Assembly: GCA_026770025.1 (NCBI GenBank)
Contig: JAMXDE010000020.1
Span: 1,116,001-1,180,000 of the forward strand
From: Craspedostauros australis
Taxonomy: Eukaryota; Bacillariophyta; Bacillariophyceae; Mastogloiales; Achnanthaceae
Direction of reading: 5' to 3'
Length of the DNA stretch: 64,000 nt
Numbering within the stretch: the stretch's first letter is position 1; the number at the start of each line of letters is the position of its first letter. The notes beneath the pieces are model-generated. The model had not been told where the DNA came from, ran no database searches, and saw nothing but the letters and a program-made list of their open reading frames with translations. Positions 32,538-42,605 of the stretch are shown here, in pieces. A program made the translations under genes and the position numbers.

Positions 32538-34973
32538 TCTGCAATCTGAATGTCATCACTCGATTGGTATCGTCGACGTATGGCATATGGACAGATAGTA
32601 GATTTCAATCGTACCAACCGATCCACCAAGGTTGTAGAGGCCAGCCATCACACGATTGGAGTTCTATTCCAGCTTCAATACCACCATTCCGTCGTCCATG
32701 TCCTGTTGAAGACATGAGACGCACAAGAAAAGGCTCGTCTCCAGAGCAAACGGCATTGAGCAGAACAGAGAATGGAGAGTTTCGCTCTCAGAGGTTCGCT
32801 TTTGGTGGGAGCTCCTGCCACCACGAATGACGTGGGCAAACGTGGCCATGGTCAGACAACATTGTATGGTACGTATCTCCCCATCCTTGCATCGCCGTCC
32901 TTGGGAGAGAATGCACGGGATATTCTCGGAAATCGACGAATACCCGCCCAGCTATCCAACATATTAGTACTCTGCACGTACATGAAAGGGATGAGACGGC
33001 AGGAAGAAATGAATTGATGGACGGTCGCGGGTGTGCGCATGTGCCTGGGGAATGAACGATTGCGATCTTCGGTGATGAAATGTGAACGATTGAACGGAAA
33101 CAATTGGACTCACTTCCATCTTCTTGCCACTTGCTCGCGCCTTGGATCCGTCGATCAATGAGACAGTCAGAGCACTCGAGATTCTGCTCTGGTGAATCTT
33201 GACCCGTCCGCTTCTCCTTTCTTTTGCGGTCCTTGATGCTCTCACCCATCAAGTGGTAACCGTATCTGAAGATAGCACAAGACTGCCGCGTCGCTTCTGC
33301 CACACTCCTTGGTCTGACTTGACCAAAGATACGTACGAGTACCATACACGAGAGTGAATCTTGCCCTGTTTCACGTCTTGGCTAGTAGCATTCCATGCTG
33401 GTACTGGTGAGATCCACTGGTATAATATGCATTAGTACAGACGAACACGAGTCCGACAAACAAGTGTGTCTGAAGATCGCAGCTGGAACTCGTGTGTGAG
33501 TGAATCATACGAATGCATTAGATGGCGTTATGTTACTGACGAACCAACTAACTAACTTCGAGCATGCTGGTGGGATTGACAGTGTTGCGCTTTGTGTCGT
33601 GTTGTATGAGTACACAGAGATCATCAGCTGCTATTATATCTTGGAACAGTAATGATACCAGGAGAAGCCGTCGCACTCCCATACTCGCACCATAGACATC
33701 CGAGGCCTGACAATCGCGAGATAGACTACGTACAATGGCTGTCAAATTCAGAAGTTTTGACTCCTTCTGACTTCCCCTGTGCACTTTGTATTCCTCATTT
33801 CCGTCGTGTGAGACCAGAACATGAGGAACGAAGCGGAGCAGCAATGGCGCACATTTGGGAAAGCCTTGGCACACCAACAGCATGGATGGCGGTGCGCCCA
33901 CTCTACACGATTGTTCACTTCCATTCTCTCTGTTTGGAGTGAATTCGCTCATTCCTCTTCCTTGTCCTGGATCGAAGTTTCGTACGTATTTCGGGATCTC
34001 TTCTGTGTCCGTTTCTCACTCCTCACTGGTGTTGAATACCAGTCGTCCTTCGTCTTGTTGCCGTTCGTTGTTGGCCTTGCCGATCCTGCGAGTATCCGCC
34101 AATTTTATGCCTCACATTTTACATGATATGAGCAACTTGGACTCCTCTCTCTCGCCTTATTGGTAGAGATACTGGAGAGTATAGGAGTGGAACTTGTTAG
34201 AGTACTCTGCATTCGTTTGTCGGCAATGAAAGATCACAGACGTGGCGCAACTGGAGGCAACGCTGCCTACTCCAACACTCAAGATGTGGCACGATGCAAT
34301 GCCATGGTAATCAGATCTGTTGCAGAAGGTGATCGCTTCCGTCACTGGTGCCGATCTCGCCATGCAATCGTGTGTTTTGCCTGTATAATAGTAGAGCCAT
34401 GTGGTGACCATTGGGTCGATCCCGTCAAGACAGAGGCGAAGCAATCTGTGACGGCGGGGCTTGTTTGCTCTCTGATCGTCATGCGCTGTTGTCATTGTTG
34501 CCAACATGAATTGCAGTGCTGCACTCTACTCTAATTGTATGCCCTCTCTTTCTCTCTCTCTTGTCTCTGTGAGTAGAGAGACCCATAGAGTATTCGCCAC
34601 GTTCAACCATCGTATTATATCTTGCGCTATGCTCAATAGTATCATTATTCACGACTCGAACGCTGACCACCAATAGCGAGACAGCATTGAATCGTGTTGG
34701 AGGAATCATGTGGTCGGAGTTGGCATGACAGAAAGGAGAATGAAGGTGGAACGAGACGAAAGGAAAGGTCCCCCATGTGTCCAAAGGCAGAGAGACTGAG
34801 ACAAGGACACAGACACAGAGACGAAGAGGATGGAAGTGCGTCACCGCTCGCATGGGACGGCCAATAAATGCGTTCTGCTCCTGCCTCCTTGATCGAGGAT
34901 GGGCATCAGTGACTTCGATGTAACATTGTATCGTGCCAAATTGATCGATGGCAAGATCTGTTCCGCTCCTGCC
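32538..34973. other. Intergenic region left of the transposon
   Basis: Gene-poor DNA. A 134-aa minus-strand ATG frame at 33548-33952 has no recognisable domain. A short minus-strand frame ending at a GTGAGT donor near 33110 (reading SLIDGSKARASGKKME) could be a terminal coding fragment but lacks a start. 9-mer GTACCATAC copies lie at 32864-32872 (minus reading) and 33339-33347. No gene is supported. Confidence 0.4.
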
Positions 34974-34976
34974 CTC

Positions 34977-35011
34977 GGGGGGAGAGGGGAAATCACAATT
35001 TTTGTCACATT
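34977..35011 (+). repeat. Left terminal inverted repeat
   Basis: These 35 bases match the reverse complement of 45414-45446 except for a 2-base indel after the G run and one A/G difference. Weaker matching continues inward for about 30 further bases (AAAGAAT, TGGGT). The preceding CTC is the putative target duplication. Confidence 0.75.
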
Positions 35012-36634
35012 TGGACTCAGAAAGAATAGAAAGTGGGTCCATTATCACTCTTTTCAAATTTTTCTTGCACTTCGTTGGAGTCAGCCATTTCATAAGATTC
35101 GCTGTTTGTTTCCTCGTCGGCCTGCAACTTTCTTTCGTCTTTGGCCAGACCAACTTCGTTCGAAGCTCACGCACACACTTGGCCTCCAGAACTGATGCCC
35201 CACCAATCTGCCATGCCAACAATGCAAGTTGTTTCTCTCTGCCTCCCCATGCATGCTGTGTACAGTTCTGTTTCTGTTTCTGTTGTTGTTGTGCTATATA
35301 GACTATAATCCATAACCATGTGCTGTACCTGCTTTTGTGCCATCTCATTTATTCCACACAAGTCATTGAGTGGGAACGGATAATGTTGGCAGGTCTTGCC
35401 TTGCCATTTGGTTGCGTACAATTGTGTATGCCACCGCATATGTAATGTACACACAGGAGACGCACGTGGTGGCACCAACTGCCATTGCAGTGACTCATGT
35501 GAGGCATGCCAGGTGTGCGTTCACGCCGGAGGATGTTGGGTGTACATGGTGTACGGCGCAGCCATGCTGAATGCTCTGGAGAAACTGTGGCCCCAGTATG
35601 CGGCTTGTCATGTGTCACAGCTAGCAGCCACTCTGCTAGAGTTGGCCCGGTTCCTTGTAGATGCTGAGCGAGCTTACACAGGGTGGGTACATGTGGTGCT
35701 GCAAGGCAGCTCTACCAAGGCTTAGCAATCGGCATCCATGCACTGCAACATGATGCCACGCTTGCTTTCTTCAAGGAGGAGGTGATTTTGGATCGACCAT
35801 TGTTGTAATGGCCCATGGCATAGCTCATGAGTCAATCCAGCTTGCCAGTGGGAGGGTTTGTGCTGCTTCAATGTGTTACGAATCGAGGGTACAACTTTGT
35901 CAGGTTCCCCACGATTGCTGCACCTCCTAAAACAATATCAATCACAACTCGACTCTTACCGATCACACCTTTGACTCGTGTTGATCACACCCTTGCCTCA
36001 ACGCAATTGTGACTGATCTCAATATTTCCAAGAAAAACAGCCTGTCCCCCTGCAATAGGAAAAATCATGACAACCAGACAAACCAAGCAACGACGTCATA
36101 GGAGAAAGATTGATGACCAACAGGTATGAGATACGCCCCATCCGGAGAACGAAACACATGCCCTGTGCGGATTGGATCATTCATATGATTGGACAATCAG
36201 AATGATTCAGAAAAGCAGTCAACCTGACATCAATCACAAAACAGGTGCAATCAAGACATCACAGGATCAAAGGCAAAACCTGTGACAAGATAGATGCATG
36301 ACAGCGGAATCGTGCCGCACGAACGTAGACAACAGTGAGAGTGAGGATATGCATGACGAACATGGCTGATGAAAGGCTAAATGAGATGCACACAAAGACG
36401 CATGATGAAAGGACATGATGACAATGCATGAGTGCAGCAACAAAATGTGACGTTGCTGCGGAAGATGCCTGATGCGAAATCGAAATCGAAAGAGATAATG
36501 AGATTGAGCTCACAGTTTTAAAGCGGTACGATCTACGAACAGATTAGATTACTACTATCATAACCCTGGATTTCCAACACGAAAGACCCGGCAGGGTTTC
36601 AACCGTGCTTTCTCCACTCCACCAACCGCGCAGT

Positions 36635-36949
36635 CTATATCAGGCCGTTCCTGCCCGCTCCTTGCCAAGCTTCCTTGACAAGGTCAATCGACATGTAGTT
36701 GCTTGCTTCTGACCGAGTGCTGCCTTCCTTCAAGATGTTGAGACCTTTAATAACGAGCTCGGCTCCCATCTCCATGGACCTTGATGGTCGCATGTTGTGC
36801 CAGACTTGTTTGATGCAGGAGTCCAAAACTACCAGGCTATATGCATTGCTGTTGGTCTTATGTTGTACAAGCGGCTCCGGGGCGCTGCTCAAGTGGATTA
36901 GTCTCCGTGCCAGGCACAGCTGCAGGACGTCGTCTCGACGCCCTCCCAT
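36635..36949 (-). CDS. Uncertain 104-aa ORF inside the transposon
   Basis: A minus-strand ATG frame with protein-like composition (LVVLDSCIKQVWHNM, then GAELVIKGLNILKEG). No domain is recognised. It lies about 440 bases downstream of the transposase stop on the same strand. It could be captured host sequence, an additional element ORF or chance. Confidence 0.2.
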   Translation of the reverse strand: MGGRRDDVLQLCLARRLIHLSSAPEPLVQHKTNSNAYSLVVLDSCIKQVWHNMRPSRSMEMGAELVIKGLNILKEGSTRSEASNYMSIDLVKEAWQGAGRNGLI

Positions 36950-37389
36950 TGCCACTACACAAGATACACGAGAAACCCAACAACACACTAGAGATTCCGT
37001 GCCCTCTGCCCGCGTGGCGGGCAGTTGCAAAGGGGCGGAGAAAAGCGCCATCGGCGCAGTCAATTAAAAGACTAATCATTGAGTTATTTATTTGTTTGTT
37101 GTACAAGCGGCTTCTTCTTGTTCATCCATGTGTTGTCAACAACACAATCATGAATGCAAATGAAGCGCTTTATGTCACTGTTGCTTCTCCTCTTCCTTGT
37201 CCTTTTTTACCTTCGGAGACCAGGATCGCTCCTCCAGTGTACCTTAGTTTGGCCTGAGATACGTTCTTGTTTGGTGCAGCCAACTGCATCATCTTTCCAG
37301 GAGTTGCAGTGACAAATAGATTGAAAAGTGGATGTTGTTGTTGCTATTCTAAAATGAAGTGGTTTATTGCATGTGGCTATTGTGTATTC

Positions 37390-38429
37390 CTACAGTTCCA
37401 CCAGGGAATCCAACCAATCATCCATCTCTTGGATGGTCCGCATCGTTCGGGTGAGGTCAAACAGTGGATTTGTATGTTTGAGTTCCAATTGTGTGATTGC
37501 GGCTACCGAGTACATTGCGTACTGGTACTTCTCCAGTGTGTGCCGCCATTTTTGCTTTAGGCACTTCCAGTTCTTGAACCTTTTGTGTACGGTTTCATGG
37601 CGTGCACGAATCACGCCATTGCATCGGGTGCGATCCAAGCAGCAGCTTTGCTCACCTCTGTACCCTCGGTCCGCAATAACCTGTTCATTGGGATCCAATG
37701 CATGTAGGAGCTTCTCTCAATAAATTTTGATGTCCAGCCACTCCCCACAAGGATACGGTCCATCCACCCACACAAGGTGCCCAGTCGCAATGGAGACACA
37801 AGTTTCGTATCGGAGGCCCACAGCTTTGAATTTGTGGGAATACCAGCCTGGGTCATACAAAACAGGCTCCATGATGGGGAAGTCAGTGCCATCTACAGAT
37901 GCCATTGTTGTAGTTCCTGGCGCACATCCCATTTTCCAATCTTCAAAACATATCTGGGATAGGATGAACACATGTGAACATTGGAAGAGAAAGAGAATGT
38001 GAGAGGTAAGTCATGCTGCTCATCAATTGCATTGTCTATGTTGCAGTCTGGATGTTGATGTTCCAAAGTTGTGCCACTTACAAGTTCACGGCTGAGGAGA
38101 CCCAACGCACGAAGAATAATCCAGGTCCACTTCTGTACAGTTTTCACATCCTTTCCCATTCGTCCTGCCAGCACACCCCATGTTGGATATTGCTTGAGGA
38201 ACATGAGAGCACACAACAGGTGATCCATAGTGGCATTCCAAGGCAGCAAGTCCTCCTCATTCAGTGCCTCCCATGTCATTGCAGCCACTTTTGTGTGGGT
38301 TCCAAAGTTGCTTCGGAAGCATGCTTGCACACCATACAATGGTTGAGTCTGGGGTCTAGTGTCAACTGCTCGTCCCAGAAGCTTCATTCCCTTGTGTGCA
38401 ATGGCTGCTTTGGTTGTCTCAGTGGCCAT
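37390..38429 (-). pseudogene. PIF/Harbinger transposase (DDE_Tnp_4 type) with one in-frame TGA
   Basis: Exon 1 (38429 to 38082) encodes 116 codons including the helical domain MFLKQYPTWGVLAGRMG, then KTVQKWTWIILRALG, that precedes the catalytic core in this superfamily. A 128-bp intron (37954-38081; GTAAGT donor, CCCAG acceptor) joins LSREL to ICFEDWKMG in frame. Exon 2 carries the triad: Asp in ASVDGTDFPI, Asp in VIADRGYRGE, Glu in RARHETVHKRFKNW, with GWYSHKFKAVGLRYE and TGHLVWVDGPYPCG between. The only lesion is TGA at 37717-37719, between IKIY and EKLLHAL. It is in frame, with no frameshift, and consistent with a CGA-to-TGA change. Without it the product would be about 302 aa plus the missing residue, a normal length. 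It should bind the element ends and cut DNA in the nucleus when intact. Confidence 0.85.
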
Positions 38430-38629
38430 TTTCTTGTGTCTTGGTATGCCAAAAGGATGGAGGACAGAGTCATGGTATCCACAAGCACAACATCCAAATC
38501 GGCAGGAGAGAGAGATGAAAACAGTCAGGGCAAGTGCTACTAATATTGACTAGTACTGAACATAAAACAACATGAACCATTCTGTGTGTTATTTGGCCGG
38601 CTATCTGTGTTGGTTTGGACTTGCACACA

Positions 38630-39975
38630 GAAAACCGGCATACACAGACACTGAGGGAGATTGGACTGTCATGTCGAAAACCGCATGAACGATTTGCCTG
38701 TTCGATGTGGTTGATGCTGTGTCTGTCTCATCTTTTTTGCACTAGTACCACAAACCGTTGATGAGACACAGCGCCGATCGTACTGCATGGTCAGACATGC
38801 AACCACACAAGTAGAATCGAACAGGCTGGATCACACCACACCGATAATGACTGGCATGCACAGGCGCAGAGGGAGATGGGACTGTCGTATCCAACACCGA
38901 ATGAACGATTTGCATGTTCGATGTGCGTCTGTCTCGTCTTTTTTGCACTAGTACAACAAACCGTTGATGGAGCACAGCGCTGGTCGTACTACATGGTCAG
39001 ACGCGCAACCACACAAGTACAATTGGACAGGCTGGGTCGTACCAAACCAAAAATGACCGGCATGCACAGGTGCTGACAGAGATTGGACTGCTGTATTGAA
39101 CAGTGCACGAACGATTTGCCTGTTCGATGTGGTTGATGCTGTGTCTGTCTCATCTTTTTTGCACTAGTACCACAAACCGTTGATGAGACACAGCGCCGAT
39201 CGTACTGCATGGTCAGACATGCAACCACACAAGTAGAATCGAACAGGCTGGATCACACCAAATCAAAAATGACCAGCGTGCACAGAGACACTGACGGAGA
39301 TTGGACTGTCGTATCCAACACCGAATGAACGATTTGCATGTTCGATGTGCGTCTGTCTCGTCTTTTTTGCACTAGTACAACAAACCGTTGATGGAGCACA
39401 GCGCTGGTCGTACTACGTGGTCAGATACACAACCACACAAGTACAATCGAACAGGCTGGATCACACCAAACCGAAAACGACCGGCATGCACAAACACGGA
39501 AGCAGATTGGACTGTTGTGTTGACACCGCATGAATGATTTGCCTGTTCGATGTGGTTGATGTTGTGTTTGTCCTTGTCTTTTTGCGCTAGTACAACAAAC
39601 CGTTGATGTAACACAGCGCTGGTCGTACTACATGGTCAGACACGCAACCACACAAGTAGAATCGAACAGGCTGGATCACACCAAACCGAAAACGACCGGC
39701 ATGCACAGACACTGAGGGAGGTTGAACTGTCATGTCGAAAACCGCATGAACGATTTGCCTGTTCGATGTGGTTGATGCTGTGTCTGTCTCGTCTTTTTTG
39801 CACTAGTACAACAAACGGTTGATGAGACACAGCGCCGATCGTACTGCATGGTCAGACATGCAACCACACAAGTAGAATCGAACAGGCTGGATCACACCAA
39901 ACCAAAAATGACCGGCATGCACAGGCGCAGAGGGAGATGGGACTGCTGTGTCGAACACTACAAGTGCCATCTTCG
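38630..39975 (+). repeat. Satellite array, unit about 211 bp, alternating two subtypes
   Basis: The anchor GATTTGC (GATTT in one copy) occurs at 38691, 38907, 39113, 39331, 39536 and 39752, spacings 216, 206, 218, 205 and 216. Copies at 38691, 39113, 39536 and 39752 share GCCTGTTCGATGTGGTTGAT (type A). Copies at 38907 and 39331 share GCATGTTCGATGTGCGTCTG (type B). The order is A-B-A-B-A-A, a higher-order repeat of about 422 bp. Each unit holds CACTAGTAC and GGCATGCAC phrases. Short open frames across the array are artefacts. Confidence 0.9.
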
Positions 39976-40513
39976 ACTGGGTATGCCGCACTTGGACCAG
40001 GGACATTCCTTTGTTCCTTTTTGCGTTCGGATTGTGGAACACGGACTTACTCATGTTGTCGCGTCTTGCGCTGTCTGGATCGAACCAGTGTTTCTCCTGT
40101 ATTGCCTGGGGCGCATTGGCCCCACATGCTGGTCGGTGTGAACGCACATTGCAAAGTTGAACGGTTGGCGACATGAGGCGCCATGTACTGGGGATGTTGC
40201 TGTGGTGGTTGCAGTTTCAGACAGACACCTTCAGGAAAATTGGTAAAATCAACGATATTTGGGGATTTATTAGCCCTTTGTCATCTAATTTTGGCGAATA
40301 TTTGAAACTATTTTATGCCTTTGTGTCGATTGGGACATAAAAAACGTTATTCAGACTCAAATTTGTAGCGTTTTGTACGATTCGTGTCACTTTTGGAGAT
40401 ATCAGGGTCTTTTGGACGATTGTGTTGCGAATTAGAGGGAATGTGCTGAACCGTTGTTCGAACCTGTTCCTACGAGGGCGTATTTAACCAATGCAACCAA
40501 ATGTCCCATCCTC

Positions 40514-40745
40514 CATGGTCTTTTCACGACATTCGGAAACTTCCACCACCTCTGTTTCGGAATGTGACATTGCAACTCGCTCCTCCTCTATTCACGAGGT
40601 GGGATTTTGCCGCCCCAAGGAATTGTCCGATCCGGGATGGTCTTTTCACGACCTCGCAAGTCATCTACAACCACTTGTGCGGAATGCGCTGTGGCATTTT
40701 CCTCCTTCTCAACTCGCGAGGGTGTGGTTCGCCCCTACAACTGAC
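40514..40745 (+). repeat. Direct duplication of about 125 bp
   Basis: ATGGTCTTTTCACGAC recurs at about 40513 and 40638, followed in both copies by similar sequence (TTCGGAAT/TGCGGAAT, then CTCCT). A 208-aa plus frame starting at 40501 spans both copies but in shifted phase, so it is unlikely to be a gene. Confidence 0.6.
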
Positions 40746-41059
40746 TGTCGCATCTTGCAGGGCCTTTCCACTGCCTTGTGAGACCACAACCAATGACGAT
40801 GGTTGTCACATGGCGACTCGGTTGCGCCAGGTTCTGTGCATGCACATGATCCGACAGAAAGGCATCCGCATGGTGGCGGAGTACACGACCGTGCTGTTCG
40901 GTTGCAACACAAACAAAGGAGCCACAGCAGTGTTACAACACGACAACTCCAGTCGCAACATGCACGAAAACGACCATACATCCGGCCCAAACGAGTCGAC
41001 GATCTCACAAAAACAAAATCGCAAAACTCAGAACACAGCACAGCACAACACGACGCGAA

Positions 41060-41695
41060 GCAAAGCAACGCACCACAACACGCTCACCACGACGCAACCA
41101 CAACACAGCCCACCACAACGAACATGACGTACCACAACACAACCCACCACAACGAACACGACGCACCACAACACAACCCACCACACTGAACATGACGCAC
41201 CACAACGAACATGACGCACCACAACACAACCCACCACAACGAACACGACGCACCACAATGAACACGACCCACCACCACAAACACGACGCACCACAACACA
41301 ACCCACCACAATGAACATGACGCACCACAACGAACACGACGCACCACAACACAACCCACCACAATGAACACGACGCACCACAACACAACGCACCACAACA
41401 CAACCCACCACAATCGACCCGGCGCACCACAACGAACACGACGCACCACAACACAACCCACCACAATCGACCCGGCGCACCACAACGAACACGACGCACC
41501 ACAACACAACCCACCACCACAACACAACCCACCACCACAACACAACCCACCACAATGAACACGACGCACCACAACACAACCCACCACAATCGCCACCATC
41601 ACCACGACGCACCACAACGAACACGACGCACCACAACACAACCCACTACAAGCACCACGATCACCACGACGCACCACAACACAACCCACCACTGT
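41060..41695 (+). repeat. CACCACAAC simple-sequence satellite
   Basis: About 640 bases are built from variants of CACCACAACACAACC and CACCACAACGAACACGACG. There is extreme strand asymmetry, with almost no G except in ACGACG and TGAAC variants. All three minus-strand frames stay open for 190-210 codons because the repeat lacks stops, giving meaningless Val/Cys/Gly-rich peptides. Confidence 0.9.
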
Positions 41696-42344
41696 GATAT
41701 TGTGTCCAGATGTCAGCACTGATTAGACCAGCGTAGGCAGTGGTGAGATCGTGAGCTCTGGTTTGGAGATAATTGTTATTGTTAGTTGTCAATTAGTTGG
41801 TTTGTCTGTTGGTTGGTGAGTTTGTTAGAACTCTTGGATTATGAGATGAGGATGAGATGTTTTTCTGGACTGATTGCAAGTTGCAGGGTCAGCAGCATCT
41901 CTTCGTGTGAACGACCGTGATCATCATCTTCATTCAGTTTGCATTCGTCGTGATGCGCCGCGTTATCGGCCATGAGCATCATCGACATTCGGCTTGATTC
42001 AGTCGCGATGCGCCGTGGTATCGGCCATCAGCATCGTCGACATTCTGTTCGTTTCTCTCGCACTGTCCTGTGTTATTCTGGTCTTGGTCTTGCATTGCGA
42101 TTGTGCTCCGATATCGTATTCGGTATGGTTGATACTCCTCATCCGATTCCACGGTTGATTCGGATGTGTTTTCTGTGTTTTTGTGTTTCGGACTCCCACA
42201 CGATGGACATTGTTGAAATGTGGCGCGCAGTGATAACTTCGATTCGTAGATGTCTCCGTGATCAATCCTCCGTGATCGAAGAGTTGCTTCCGACACGGTC
42301 GGGGAATTCTCATGCCTCAATTTTTAGTCACTGGAATGATCCCA

Positions 42345-42600
42345 CAACCACGATCACCACGACCCAGCACAACACAACCCACCACGCTCACCACGACGCA
42401 ACCACAACGCAACAGAACGCAACAGAACGCAACAGAACACAACACATGACATGACCCACCACAACACACCATGGCGCAACACAACGCACCACGACACAAC
42501 ACACAATGTGACACAACACAACGCAACAGAACACAACACAACGTGACGCAACACAACGTGATGAAACACAACACAAACAAACAAACACCTCACACCAACA
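42345..42600 (+). repeat. Second CAC/CAA-rich simple-sequence tract
   Basis: Related to the tract at 41.06-41.70 kb (ACCACGACGCAACC, ACGCAACAGAACGCAACAG units). It runs up to the start of the accessory ORF, so it may be its leader. Confidence 0.8.
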
Positions 42601-42605
42601 CAGCA

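Noticed and set aside
32964-33245. Small minus-strand coding fragment ending at a GTGAGT donor
   Set aside because: No ATG, no recognisable partner exon; the donor alone is not enough.
34479-35348. 289-aa minus-strand ORF
   Set aside because: It runs across the transposon's left end, its composition is random, and no domain is visible.
38630-39975. Possible CRISPR array
   Set aside because: The whole 211-bp unit is repeated, with no unique spacers, in a eukaryotic genome: an ordinary satellite.
41005-41719. Three overlapping minus-strand ORFs of about 190-210 aa rich in Val, Cys and Gly
   Set aside because: They are translations of the CACCACAAC satellite, which lacks stop codons in all minus frames.
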